Shown here: piece by piece, positions 35,697-48,465 of the stretch
How positions within the stretch are numbered: position 1 is the first letter of the stretch
Layout: each line of letters opens with the position of its first letter
From: Mortierella sp. BCC40632
Taxonomy: Eukaryota; Mortierellomycota; Mortierellomycetes; Mortierellales; Mortierellaceae
Assembly (NCBI GenBank): GCA_011634665.1
Contig: WAEK01000002.1
Coordinates: 1,509,001-1,573,000 of the forward strand
Direction: 5' to 3'
DNA length: 64,000 bases
Position numbers and translations under genes: made by a program
The notes under the pieces: generated by a model
Told to the model about the DNA's origin: nothing
The model's database searches: none
The model's input: only the letters and a program-made list of their open reading frames with translations

Positions 35697-36272
35697 ACGA
35701 CAAGAAAGGAAGTCCAAGAAGACTTGAGAAAGGCTGAGAGGTCTCTTCTCTTTCTTTTTTACTCTCTTTCTCCCTCTCTTCTCCCCCTCCCTTTTTTTTC
35801 ATTTTATTTCGCCCTTTGTATCTCATCTTCTTTCTCCGTCTTGTTTCTAAATGTTGAATTGTCGTTCTTTTCTTTTGCGTTCTTTTGTACTTTTTTTTTT
35901 TTTTTTTCCTCTCCTTTGTGTGCCTGTTTCCTTGCTTCACATTGCTTGCCAACCTTTTTTTTCTCTCTTTTTTTTCCCCCAGGGAACACCTTTGTCTCCC
36001 TTATTCAAAGAAGAAAATCAAAAAATTCCTACCCATGGTTTTTGTTAAAAAAATAGCGGACAAAAAAAAAAGGCTTCTTGCTTTTTTTTCTTTCTCTAGT
36101 TCGCTCATAATTAGATCCCCCTCTAAAATGCTTTGCCAAAAAATACACATACAAAAAAAAAAAAAAAAAAAAAACATTTGTGATTTTGCATGTCCTCCCC
36201 TCTCCAGTATGAAAGATTGTCCTTGATTTTCTTTTTCTTTTTGCATGGATGTGTGTATTAAAATGGTTTTCT
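35697..36272. other. Convergent 3' flanks of myosin V and UTP7
   Basis: A pyrimidine-rich stretch directly after the myosin stop and T and A homopolymers (35890-35907, 36154-36174). No gene is visible. Confidence 0.7.
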
Positions 36273-38505
36273 CTAAAATTTGCGCTTCTTGCCACTGAAT
36301 CTGTCCAGAGCAGAATGTTCGTCGTCGTCGACATTGGATCTCCTCTTGGCCCGATCTTGCTTTTCTTTCTCGATCCGTTCGATGAGTGCAACCTAGAATA
36401 AAAGAAAAGAAAGAAAAAATAAAGTGCGGAGGAAATCATTGAGAGGCCGTTAGTCTTGGCTGTGGTGGCAATACAAAAGAAAGATAAATGTTATTTGCCT
36501 CCTTCTCTCTCCTTTTCTTACCTTCTTTTGATCGATAACATTCTTGGCCTTCTTTCGGAGGAGTCGTCGGGAAGACGAGTTCTTGCCACGAGCCCTGAAT
36601 TTGAGTTCCTTGGCCTCCTCGGGATGTGCAGCAGCCCAAGCCTCCTTCTTTTCCCGGTTGACAACATCGATAGGCGCCTTTTCCTTCTTGCCCACCATGT
36701 CCACATCCAATGTAATCATCTCGGGTTGAATCTTCTCCAAGAGCGACCGAACCTCTGTCTCCTGTCTCTGCTTCTTGGTCTGGAATGGGTTGGCCTCGAG
36801 AGCATCATAGTTGGGCTCTCCTGAACCTGGAATTGCCAACGAACTAATACCATCCCGATGACCAACACCAAGAATATCTTCAAACGGAGCAAACGCAAGA
36901 TCTTGGATCGCTGAACCTGGTTGAAGGTGTTGCATATAAGGATACTGTTGTTTGGTCTTGAAGGGATCCTTCCAAACTTGGACATGAGGTCCAAATGCCA
37001 CTGCAAGCAATCCACGCTGAGAGATTGAAAGCGAATGAGCTGGCGTAGGGGTGATGTATTCCTGTGCTACTTGATAATTCTTGAGATCCCAGAGTTTAAG
37101 TCGACCATCCAATCCTGCAGTTGCCATGTATTGACCGTCGTGTCCAATGGCCATGGCCGTCACGGGTCCTCGATGACATTGCATCTTGACCAAAGGTGTG
37201 GTCATGGTAGGGGACCAGAGTGTGACAGTTCCATTGCTGTGACCAAGGTGCATAACGGCAGTGGCAGGATTTTGAGTCATGACATCGCACTTTCCAAGTT
37301 TAGTCTTGTGTTCTGCCACAATCTTTCCTGTGGATGTGTCCTGGTATTTAAGATATCCTGCAAGATTCTGTCATATCCCACGATCCAACACAGAGGCGTC
37401 CATGCGTGAGAGTATACATAGATGATACGATGTAGGGCGACATTGAGAGGAAACAGAATTGGTGTTGTATACATGTGAAAGGGAGCAGGTGGAGAGGGGA
37501 AAGAGGAGAGTACTTCGTTAGAACCAATAGACTTGGAATCAAGATGGCTTCATAACACCAAAGGGCAAACAATAGCACTTACGACTGATGTGAGCAAGAA
37601 GTGGTATGGCAAAAAGTCCAACTTGGTCACCTCAACATGGTTCCGTAAGCAGTGGATTTCTGTGCCGGTCCGGTCATAGATGTATACATATTTCTTTTGT
37701 GCCACAGCAAACATGGTTTCATTGTGCAGCCATCTAGTGGGTTGAGAGAACAAATAAAGAAAAGTCTGAGTTAGGATAGGAGGATCTGACAGGAAAGAAG
37801 GAGTGAGAATCGTTCGTCCCAAGTCTTTTTTTTTCAGGATGGGCACCTACGTGACGTCGCGAACAGTCTCCCTGAGTTGCAGTTCGCATGAGAGTCTTCC
37901 TGTCATCCAGTCAAACCCAGCTACATGTCCCTTGCGTCCACCGATGAGGAGATGGCGACCGTTCCGGGTATAGTCGATGGAATAAGGGCCAAACTTAAGA
38001 TCGAGCGAGAACATCTTGTGTTGCGTTGACAAGTCTGCCTGAGATCGTAGTGCTCGTTGAGTGAAATGCTGAGTCTTTTCCACGCCCTCGGCTTCCAAAA
38101 GTCCCCCTTGCTCCGTCAGGAGCAGCTCTGAGTTGGCGGCATTGTACGCTGCTTCCTTGAGGTTCTTTTCTCGCTGCTTGATCGTTCCTTTGAGCTTTTT
38201 GTTTTGCAGTTTCTATTGTTGTGGTTGTGGTTGTCGTTGTTTATGAACAAGGTGTTGGGGGTATGAGACGTTAGTATGGCGTAGAAGGTAGAGTCTATGA
38301 CCTTGGTTAAGGCCGATGATGAGTCAAGACTCTCTCATGGCACTTGCCCACCATGCATAGGGCCTCTTTTATTTGGGGGGAAGTAAAAAAAAAAATTAGA
38401 GCTTACATTGACACCTTCCAGTGCCTTTGAGCTGCTTCCGCGAGCATACTTGGGCACGATGGCCAATACGGGATCCTTCTTTTTTTGGTTCTTCTGTTCT
38501 GCCAT
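36273..38505 (-). CDS. UTP7: U3 snoRNA-associated protein UTP7 (WDR46/BING4)
   Basis: Five exons, 38505-38407, 38212-37851, 37733-37583, 37367-36522 and 36392-36273, close in phase to 525 residues. The chosen start gives [10 protein letters not shown]; an in-frame ATG at 38571 would add 22 residues. The N-terminal basic helix ([20 protein letters not shown]) precedes a WD40 propeller with [81 protein letters not shown] and [19 protein letters not shown]4-type C-terminus follows ([20 protein letters not shown], then [13 protein letters not shown]). The C-terminal tail is Lys/Arg-rich. UTP7 is a component of the small-subunit processome in the nucleolus, needed for 18S rRNA processing. The gene is convergent with myosin V. 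Confidence 0.95.
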
Positions 38506-39805
38506 GTTTTCTTCCGAGTCTAATGCCGGTTGTCCTGGAGAATGAACTAGGTCGAGATGGGCACGCCTCACAAAAAAAAAAAAAGAAAAAGAAAAAAAGG
38601 TTGTTGTTTATGTGGCTGGAGCAAGCAACAGAGGGAGAGAGAGGATTTGTGACTCGAAATCAAATAGCGCGCAAAGTCTTGTAGGTTGCTGTCTGACTAT
38701 GGCAAACCTCTTTGGGCAACAAGTCGTGTGTGTGCTTGGGAGGTTCCGTCATGGATACTTGGACTTTTACACTGCCCCAATATGTAGCGACCTCTTGGTC
38801 TATCAATAGTCGCCCTCTTTCCCTTCTCCCCCCCCCCCCTCCGGCTCTTACCAATGTCCTATTCCTCCAGATCAAGATTGCCTCATAAGCAGCAACATAG
38901 TCTTTACCAATGCCAACTATGAAAAAAGAAGAAAAAAAGAAAAAAAAGACTCACACATATACTTCACTAGCGATATCCTGACAACAAGTCTCAATGATAC
39001 GCGAAGTATCCCCTTGGCTTGGAAATGAGCGAGCACTCCAAAATGTCACAACTTATCATGGGTAATCTTGTGGGAGGTCCAAGGTTTGGTCGGACGTTCG
39101 GAGAAATGACCAAGTCTACATGGCCACTACGAAAAACGCGTTTTCATACCAGAGCGATCCAGTCTCGATCCCAGAAAGGAAGAATGGATAGATCACATCT
39201 GAAGAAAAGCATTAATAGTCACTCTAGGTAATCCAAGGAAATCCTCGACTATACAAGATACTGAACAAGAGAAAGGTATGATACAGTCAGATGAGCTTAT
39301 GCTTGGTATGCTTATGCTTGCTGCGAAGCTTGTTTCCTGGTTGACTGCAATCATCATCAGAAATACTGCGCTTCTTCTACCTGGTCTGCTGCTCGATAAA
39401 GACTGGTCTACAAGAGCAAGAGTATCGTTGTTAACAAATGTATAGTGGGCCGACAAAGATTAACAACCCGCACCAGGAGCTTGTTTCAATGACGCGAGGG
39501 AGTGCACTAGCCATCAAGAAGGAATACCAGAGGCAGTACCAGATTGACCCTGCCACCATGGCCTACGAACTATAAATCCTCTATCAAAAGGGTTTGGCAG
39601 GCTCAAGTGAAAAGTACCCAGGATAGCTTTTGTACTCATGTTCCTGGCCTATCATTTTATGGACTTTTTCTGAAGAGTTCAAAGCCGGCTTCATCGGCCA
39701 GAGCTGCATAAGAAACTGTTGTCCGCCGTGTTTGAGTCGCTACTAGACGCTGAAAGATTGTTCATCAAAACGCCAAAGTTGCTAGGCGTTAGAAAAAGAA
39801 TTAGC
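38506..39805. other. Intergenic; start of second accessory island, with degraded coding text
   Basis: A-rich runs near 38572-38598 and a C run at 38830-38839. On the plus strand, 39487-39575 reads SMTRGSALAIKKEYQRQYQI and then a stop, followed by protein-like LYQKGLAGSSEKYPG with further stops. This looks like a decayed gene or element fragment that I cannot identify. No intact gene is supported. Confidence 0.35.
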
Positions 39806-40774
39806 GAGATATATGAAGAACTGTGCTGATACTTTGAAGTCGAGTCTTTGACAAAAGGAAACGGGAAAGAGAGAGGCAGGGAAGAGAGAAAGAATGAAGA
39901 ATTCTTTGTTTTCGAGTGGTGGAATGGTGAGATATTGTAGAGACTTCTATCGAGTGGTTTGCTATCAGTTCACCCTCAGGAAAAGCCCGAGAGAGATATG
40001 CAGAGTGCGCCAACGAGCAGGCTGCAAACCAAGCGCACTCCGTTTCTTTTGTGTTCTCCTCTAGCTTTTACCTCCCGAGCGAGACCCCAAAGAAACCAAC
40101 AGACCCCTGCGCGTGCGAGCAGGGGAAAGGGAAAGAAACGGTATGAGGAGAGAGGACCCACTCTCCCAACGTACCCCTTCACCTGGACTTATAACCACCA
40201 GACTTATCTCGAACATCCATCAGTCTGACTCCTGATACCCCCACACTTTCCATATCAGAGCCACCCACCATGCCGTTGCCCTCTGGAGCCTGAGCCTCCA
40301 GAAGGCATCTACAAGGATGTCACCCATCCGAGTTAGACCGGCAGAGGGTGAGTGGATGGCAGAGGAAAGGGAGTAGGGTCTGGAGGAGAACCGAGAGGGG
40401 GAGGGCAAGGCCGTGGCTGGCAGTCTCTCGCTACCAGCCAACGGGCAGCCAGGAAGGGGAGAAGGAGAGTGACAAGGAGAGAGAGGAGAGAAGACAGAGT
40501 GTGCTCGAGATAAAAGGACAGAGGGTCAAGCCTCCTCTGTACTTCCCACCACTTGACCTTGGTCTGAGAGAAGCTGATTGCAGAGCAGTGAGGACGAGGC
40601 TGGAGACAGCAATGAGTGTTCTAGCATCACCTTGATTGCCTCTCCATCCATTCGGCCTTGCTCACACAGCTGCCATGGTTACCATTGCTGCCTGGAAGAA
40701 GGCCTCATTGTCTTCAGTGCATCTATTCGATTGGTATACGACCCTCTGGATTTCATGATTTTGCCACCAATTTT
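39806..40774 (+). repeat. ~969-bp dispersed repeat, copy 1 (inverted relative to copy 2)
   Basis: This segment recurs in reverse complement at 48466-49433 with only a few single-base and 1-2-bp differences that I could find. It starts GAGATATATGAAGAACTGTG and ends near TTTTGCCACCAATTT. It includes a TATA-like CTTATAACC near 40188 and a possible open frame of 95 codons at 40348-40635 that is identical in the other copy. The termini are not inverted repeats of each other. The size, TATA-like box and lack of coding content suggest a solo LTR or other dispersed element. Homology runs past the best TG...CA boundaries, so the class is not settled. Confidence 0.8.
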
Positions 40775-41065
40775 ATACTTCCTGACCAATACTACTCTCT
40801 TCTACGAAGACTATAGAAAACCTTGACGTACTCTCCTTCTTCAGGCAAAAAAAAAAGATAAATGAGAAAAGAGGTTTTATTCGCAACATCGCTTTAGAAC
40901 AAGGTAGATCGGCAATCGGGTTGGCTGATATGATTGCCTTGCTGGTTTTGTCGTACAATGTTCTTCCTATTCATTCGATCTTCGCTTGAGTGTCTGCCCT
41001 TTCTAGCTGGAATTAAACACTATATCAGAACAGAGTGCAGCAACAGGCCACCTCTCGGATACTTT

Positions 41066-43814
41066 TCATGGTGAGAAGCTGAATCTGAGTGATCTGTCGG
41101 TTGTATCGTCTCTGTCCTCATTGGTTCTACCCTGGTTCTCCTTCATCTTGATGATTTTGTACGCGTCTTCAATATCTTGGAGGGTCAAATCAGGACCCAC
41201 TCCATCCTGGTGGATTTGCAATGAGCTTAGATGAGGCGCATATGTTGTCAATAGTTGGATCCATTCATCGAGACTGAAACAGTTCCATTCACCAATGAAG
41301 GCGAGTTCTCGAAGTTTACTTCTTGAAAATGGACCTGATGAGACCTGAAGTGAGTCGGAGGTTTGTTCCGCCTGCATGGAGAGAGATTTAGCTTTTGCCA
41401 GAAGTGAGTGTTTTGACCTTTGATTCAAAATATGGTCGAAATTGAAGGATGGGTCTTGTGGAACTAGAGTCTGAGAAGAATAGATCTTGGCCAAAACTTC
41501 ATCCTGTGTGTGTAGAAATATATATCCGTCTTCAAAAGGAGTTCCAAGACTTAACGCATCCAGAGATGGAAACCGATTGATTAGGTCTCGATGGAACATC
41601 ATGACTGTAGGACAGATGAGCGTAATCTTGGACAGGGACTCGGACGACCAGTTCCAAGGATAAAATCTGGATGTCGGATCCCACTTTGGTAAAGAGTCTC
41701 TCGTTTTGTCCTACCGTATTGAACCCACACCATGAGCAGGTTAGCAGGAAGAAATGGGTAGTCAAGAGAAACAATAAGGTCTGACATGAGTACAGTTACT
41801 TACAAGGATTGATTCTATGACATTGGGACACATTTTCATGTAAATGTCCGCAAGACGTGAGAAACACGACTGATCGTCAAAATCCAACGTCAGATCCTTT
41901 AGGCGTCCCATGTATTTGATAGACTCAAAGTCAAATTGCATAGTAACTGCTCCCGCCAGACTCAGGTACTTCAGTCTGGGGAGTCTCCAGATCGGCAAGA
42001 GTAGTACCGGTTCCGCATTGGGGAAACTCTTGCCCAATGTAGCGGGGGAAACCCAAGTGATTTCGATTGAAAGACTTTCGAGGAGTGGACATTGGTCGAA
42101 TGATCCGATTGAAACAATCCCTCCAAATGTGAGATCGATCTTGCGTACTCTTGGAAGATACCAGTCAGCTCCGACGTTTGTTGCTCTAGTGAAGTGTCGC
42201 CATTCTTGAGAGTTTCTCAACATAGCTCCTATCATATCTGACTGGTCAAGCAGATAAGAATTGGATTGTCTAGCCACAAGTTTTTCGAGATTCCCTCCTG
42301 ATGATTTCACTATATCGTTGAGTGCTTGGATAAGTATCCTGTAATCTCGATTCGACCTCAACGTTAGGTGTAAAAGCTTGGAGAGTGGTCGCTCTGGGTT
42401 AATCGACAAGAGGGACCTGTTTATCTGACCAAAAGTGGTTGAGGAGGTGTTGAGCCACTGAAACTGAGAGTGATGACCGACCGATATGTCGAGACTCTTT
42501 AACTCAGGACAACGCCGAAGGAATGCCGTCATTGCTGAACCCTCACCAGCTTCCCATCGATCGAAATCACGATCCTCAAAGGACAAAAGACTCTCTGTTC
42601 CAATGGAATACGACCCTCTATAGAACCAAGGCAAGGAGGTTGCATCGATTGATCTTGGTCGACCGACAGCTTCATACAACATTTGTTGCGAATGGTGGAA
42701 CATCTTCCATTTCTGACGTTCTTCTAGCCAGCTCTCCTTTACCCTCCCATCCTCATGGAACGTTGGTTGACCATGGAAGTGGCTACTCCGAGTAAATTCA
42801 AGATCCAGCGGAGGCTTGTGCGGGAACGCCTCTTGGTTCAGGCGAATAAAGTCTTTGGACTCGTGGTTGAAAACGAGCTGATAGCTAATATACGTACAGG
42901 TGTCAATCCTTAGAGTCCGGAGATTTGGCAGCATGGTGGCAAACTTGACATATTGAGCTGAATCGTTCACATCAAATCTGAGATCAGTGATTTGATCACA
43001 ATTGTGTTGGAGTAAGAACCCCACTAGAGCATTTGCGATGATTTTACGATCGTAAGCGCCCCGGTCCGCTAGTAACCATGGTTCTGGTTTTTCTAGTTGC
43101 TGGAGCAGGACCATTTGGCTGAGATCGTGAGAGGAGATGTCTGGAGATGAAAGGGACGACAAATATGTCGAGTAGTCGACTGTGGTCAACTGAGAGTAAG
43201 ACTCCTTGGGATGAGCAGGTGAGTAGGCGAGTGTTAGTCCATATTCTCCAATGATGGAATCTAAGCCGGCAAAATAATCGGATCCTTGTAGATGACTCTG
43301 TACGGACTGACGCCAACCTGAAACTGTAGTTTTGAAATCCTGATTATCCAAAGGCCTTACATCCACCTCGCTTTCACTTTGACATTTCAGCTCTGTCAGT
43401 TTTCCGATCAATCCTTGTCGCTTCAGCCATTCACGCTGCAATGCTGAACGAAAGACAAGAGCCAAGAGACATTCTTTGCGGTGACCTTGGACATATTGTT
43501 TTATAGAATCTTCACAGGGCGGAAACGATGGCCAGTCCCTGAACTTGTGACTCATCATCAGCTTCAAGGCCTCCTCAAAGAAGAAGCGGTTGATGGTCAA
43601 GAGATTAAAGAGCATAGGGATGTCGAACCTGAACTGCTGGATGATGATAATGAAACACTCTCTAGGCAACAGCAACCGCCGGCAGCTTTCTACCAAGGGA
43701 ATACAAGCAGAAGTCAATCAAAGATTTCTTTTCATCTTCAAGGATCAAACCTCAGGTGGCAGAGAAGTTGAACATATCTGGGCTCTTGGTACCTTGCGAG
43801 TTATCGCTTGCCAT
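41066..43814 (-). CDS. F-box-like/leucine-rich protein, paralogue A
   Basis: Three exons: 43814-43793, 43689-41804 and 41710-41066, giving 850 residues. The short first exon (MASDNSQ) is inferred from the structure of paralogues B and C and fits phase. Residues about 10-55 look like an F-box (LLLPRECFIIIIQQFRFDIP, LFNLLTINRFFFEEAL). The rest has repeated LRR-like text such as DLRFDVNDS, LPNLRTLRIDTC, PELKSLDISVGH, LLHLTLRSNRDYR, CPLLESLSIE, LPRLKYLSLAG and LKDLTLDFDD. F-box/LRR proteins usually act as substrate adaptors of SCF ubiquitin ligases; that role is only inferred here. The gene is divergent from paralogue B (1.17 kb apart) and its 3' end lies about 290 bp from repeat copy 1. No stop or frameshift interrupts it. 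Confidence 0.72.
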
Positions 43815-44987
43815 TATTGGGTGAATGCGGTGTGGGAATTTAAAGGAGTCAAATATAAGCTGGACAGATACGCTGCTTGAAAAAGGAGGGGAGGGAGGGG
43901 TTTTATACTCGCCACTCAATTCGATTTGGCATGGCCACCAACAGACCTCCTCCTCCCCCTGATATCATATTTGCCACTGCCACACTTTGTGTCACAAAAA
44001 CAACAGAGAAAACACGCCGCAAACAAAGCACTCGTTGGCTCTCTCTCTTCAAAAACGATAACGTGCTTTGAGGAGCCCGTTTCGATACTTACCTTTTGGA
44101 TAGAAACCTTGAAGACTGTAACTTTACCGCCGTTATTACCATCTTTCCTAATAGGCCAACGAAGTATTTGATAGTCCAGCTCTCTTTGGTTTCTCTCTGG
44201 CGACAGACTAATCGATCCAGCTCTGAGTTGGAAGCATGACACCAATTTTAAATACTCTACTTTGACCAGCCAAGGACCCGCCCTCTCCTTTTAACTGGTG
44301 TCCACAGTCTACCCTGTACAACGCCTTCGTGGTTTCGGCGCGTATCCCGCATGATGACTAGCCCTGCAAGTCAGTCTCAGCTCTTTCTCAAAGCATGGAC
44401 TACCAAAGCAGACACTCATAATCCAGGGGTCTCCAGGTAAGGGATCTGATTCAAGACCCAATTCTTTTGTCTCCGCTACTTTAGATGACAGAGAGTAATG
44501 ATCTCAGAGTCAGAACTATTGTATTGATGTAGTTTGTTGAGGAGTGAAGACCAGTTCTGACTAGGAGGAAGGACTTTGGTCAAATGATCTAAGTGTAATC
44601 TACAAGTTACTCTGGATCCTATACACACATTTGGAAAGGTACTGAGTTCTTGAACGTCTATTTCAACTCATTGTAGACAGTCTTAAGCAGTGAATCTTGC
44701 ACAGCGATATTTTTTACTATCATTGGAATCTAGGGGGGGTCGTTCTTGAAAGCACCCCACGCTTGAGCCCATCGCCAATTGAAACAGAGCATAGCAAGAA
44801 GTAAAAGGAATCCCTTATACAGCGTAGTGTTTTGGTCAGCACATTGTGTGACGGGGAAGGGAGAGGGGGGCTAAGCTGATATCAGACAGGCGAGGGAGGC
44901 ACATTAAACCTCTCCTTTCTCCCCCTTCCAAGCAGTCTGTCTGTCCCGTTTACATCTGATTTCTTCCCACACAGCTTTCGTCCAATT
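43815..44987. other. Divergent intergenic region between paralogues A and B
   Basis: No supported gene. A TATA-like element (TTATATTTG, minus strand, about 43850-43858) lies about 40 bp upstream of the A start. A minus-strand open frame of 109 codons at 43916-44245 shows no motif. The rest shows no recognisable structure. Confidence 0.45.
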
Positions 44988-47790
44988 ATGACCAGTAGCA
45001 GTTCAAAACGTTCTGACAGCTCAGGTGTGTTTGGTTGCTCTACCTCCCTGAAGCATCCTCCTCAAAGAAAGAAGAAAGAAAGAAGAATGATGGAAGCGAG
45101 AAGTGACTGACTTGTGCCTGTGCTCTCCTTCGATAGAAAGCCGTCGGCAACTGCTGTTGCCTACTGAATGTCTCATTGTCATCATCCAGCAGCTCAAGTT
45201 CGACATCCCTGTACTCTTTAATCTCTTGACCGTCAACCGTTTCTTTTTCAAAGAGGCCTTGAGGTTGATGATGAGTCATAAGCTCAGGGAATGGCCACTG
45301 ACTCCATATCGTGAGGCTTCGACAAAACAACATATTCAAGATCACCCTCAAGAATACTTCATCGCACTCGTTCTCCGCTCAGCATTACAGCATGAGTGGT
45401 TGAAACGACAAGGATTGATTGAACAGCTGACAGAGCTAGAGTGTCAAAGCGAAAACAAGGTGGATGGGAAACCTTTGGATAATCAGGATGTCGAAACTAC
45501 AGCCTCAGGTTGGCGTCAGTCTATACAGAGTCATCTCCAAGGATCCGATTACTTTGCTGGCTTGGATTCCATCATTGGAGAATATGGACTAACACTCGCC
45601 TACTCGCCTGCTCATCCCAAGGAGTCGTACTCTCAGTTGACCACAGTTGACTACTCGACATATTTGTCGTCTCTCTCCGTCCCAGACACTCGCTTTCTCA
45701 ATCATAATCTAATAGCCCGACTTCAGCGGCACAATGGACCTGGACCATGGCCAACAGCTTGTCCAGAAACAGAGGTGGAGCAAAGAGATTCTATTCGGCG
45801 GAGAGTCGCCAGGGGTCTTGTTAGATTCCTACTTTACCATAGCTGTCAACAAATTACTGATCTCAGATTCGATGTGTACGAGTCAGCCTTCTATGTCAAG
45901 CTTGCTACCAAATTACCGAGTCTTCGAACTCTAAGGATTGACGATGAGTCGTTCTCTGATAAGTCTCTCGTATGTACACACGAAGCCAGAAAGTTTATTC
46001 ATCTGAACCAGGAAGCGTTCCCGTTCAAGCGTCGACTGGAGCTTGAGTTTAGTAACAATATCCGAACCTGTACTCGGCCAAGACTCGACAAGGATGATAA
46101 AGATGGAGCAGGACTAGAGGAGTGGCTGAATAAGCGTCGGAGATGCAAGGCATATCATTATTCACAACAATTGTTGTATGAAGCTGTCGGTCGGCCAAGA
46201 TCAATCGATGCGACTGCCTTGCCTTGGTTCTATGAAGAATCACACTCCATTGGAACAGAGAATCTTGTGTCATTAGTGGATCGTGATTTCGATCGATGGG
46301 AAGCTGGAGAGGGTCCAGCAATGGCAGCATTCCTCCGACGCTGTTCTGAGTTAAGGAGTCTCGACATATCGGTCGGTCATCACTCTCAGTTTCAGTGGCT
46401 CAATACCTCCTCAACCACTTTTGGTCAGATAAACAGGTCCCTCTTGTTGATGAACCCAGAACGGCCACTTTCAAAGCTTTCACACCTATTGTTGAAATCG
46501 AATCGAGATTACAGGATACTTCTCCAAACACTCAACGATATAGTGAAATCATCAGGAGAGAATCTCGAAAAGCTTGTGGCTAGACAATCCAATTCTTATC
46601 TGCCTGACCAGCCAGATATGATAGGAACTATGTTGAGAAACTCTCAAGAATGGCAAAACTTTCTTAATTCAACAATCATTGGAGCCGATTGGTATCTCCC
46701 AAGAATACGCAAGATCGATGTTATATTTGGAGGGATTGTTTCAATCGGATCGTTTGACCAATGTCCACTCCTTGAGAGTCTCTCAATTCAAGATAGATGT
46801 AGCTCTACCATTGCATTAAGACCGGATGATGCTCATTTGAAATCGATAGCACTCTTGCCGATCTGGAAACTCCCCAGGCTGAAGTATCTGAGTCTGGCGG
46901 GAATGGTTACTATGCAGTTCGACTTTGAGTCTATCAAATACATGGGATGCCTAAAGGATCTGACACTAGATTTTGACGATCAAGTGCGCTTCTCAAGTTT
47001 TGCCAACATTTATATGAAGATGTGTCCCAATGTCATGGAGTCAATCCTTGTAAGTGATGATGCTTGTGTGTCTTGGCTTGTTGTTTCTCTTGACTACATA
47101 TTTCTTTCTGATCGAATCATGGTTGTAAATTTGAATCGATAGGATAACATAAGAGATCCTTCACCCAAATGGGATCCGACATCAAGATTCTATCCTTGGA
47201 ACTGGTCTTCCGAGTCACTCTCCAAGATTACACTCATGTGTTCTGTAGTCACGATGTTCCATCGAGACCTAATCAATCGGTTTCCATCTCTGGAGGCGCT
47301 AAGTCTTGGAACCCCATTTGGAAGAGGATATATATTTCTACACACACAGGAAGAAGTTTTGGCCAAGATCTACTCTGCGCAGACCCTAGTTCCACAGGAC
47401 CCATCCTTCAATTTCGATCATATTTTGAATCAAAGGACATCAAAATCGCCTTTGATGACAGATAATCCTCTCTCTATACATGCGGACCAAATCGCACATG
47501 AACCTCAAGCTCCTTCAAGTACATATTCAAAGAGCAAACTTCGAAAACTCGCTTTCATTGGTGAATGGAACCGTTTCGGACTCGATGAGTGGGTCCAGCT
47601 ATTGACAGTGTACACACCCTATCTCAGCTCAGTGCAAATACACTACGATGGAGTAGGCCCTGATTTAGTCATCCAGGATATCAAAGACGCGTACAAGATC
47701 ATCGAGAAGATGAAGGAGACTCAGGGCAGAGCCAAGGTGGATAGAGATGACACAGTCGACAAATCATCTAAATTGAGTTTGTCATCATGA
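44988..47790 (+). CDS. F-box-like/leucine-rich protein, paralogue B
   Basis: Exons 44988-45024, 45137-47049 and 47143-47790 close in phase to 865 residues. The 37-nt first exon encodes MTSSSSKRSDSS. F-box-like text follows (LLLPTECLIVIIQQLKFDIP, LFNLLTVNRFFFKEAL), then LRR-like repeats as in A (LPSLRTLRIDDE, SELRSLDISVGHHSQFQWL, LSHLLLKSNRDYR, CPLLESLSIQ, LPRLKYLSLAGM). The third exon begins DNIRDPSPKWDPTSRFYPWN and contains FHRDLINRFPSLEALSLG. The first ~200 residues after exon 1 are almost identical to paralogue C, whereas the segment around LEKLVARQSNSYL is nearly identical to A. The copy is open throughout. An adaptor function in protein turnover is inferred from the F-box/LRR plan only. 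Confidence 0.75.
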
Positions 47791-48080
47791 TAAGAGCACA
47801 GGAAAAGGCCTGGCTATTCCAATCTACTCAAATTTAATATCCAATCCTAGAGAGAAGGAACCGGAGCTCAAGAGAGTAATGCAAGCCAAGGCAGTGCAAT
47901 ATACAATTAACTGAGGAGTTGAGCGTATGCGTTCGCCAGAGAGCAGATTTACCTTGTTCCAATGCAATGTTGAGAATAAGGTCTCTCATCAATTTCCTAC
48001 GTAAAAAAGAGAATATGTCAAGTTTTTCGAATAGGTTATGAAGAAGAGAATAGTCTTGGTCAGGAAGTATAAACCAGCCT

Positions 48081-48112
<32 letters not shown>

Positions 48113-48465
48113 GCAGACATAGAATAGGTGGTTCAGACACAAGAGTGACAGTCGTTTCTAACGACTCTTAGTCCACTTGGTAAAAAAAAAAAAAAAAAAA
48201 AAATGGTACGTTCTTAAGTAAGGTTTGGTACACAGACCAGCCTGCATCTTGCAGTTCAACTGTCATCCCTACACATTTTTTTCCCTGCTGCATCCTCATC
48301 GGGTTGCTACAGTCTTCTCTTCGAGGGGATACTGTTTTCTCTTCGAGGGGATACTGTTTTCTCTCTTTTGTAACCCTTAGGGAATAAGACAAGCAACAAG
48401 ATAAGCAAAGTATTTCACATGCTCCACACTAACTTATCACCCCTTTTTGGTCTGACTCAAAAAAA
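47791..48465. other. Intergenic with simple repeats
   Basis: No supported gene. A (TTA)n microsatellite lies at about 48079-48112, an A run at 48182-48203, and a tandem duplication of a 26-bp unit containing TTCGAGGGGATACTGTTT at about 48312-48361. Confidence 0.7.

Noticed and set aside
33747..35717. 656-codon open frame antisense to myosin V
   Set aside because: Mirrors the sense codons; no start context, introns or motifs. Strong third-position C/G bias of the myosin gene opens the antisense frame.
40348..40635. 95-codon frame in the repeat arm, identical in both copies
   Set aside because: No motif, unusual composition, and identity is explained by the repeat itself being nearly identical.
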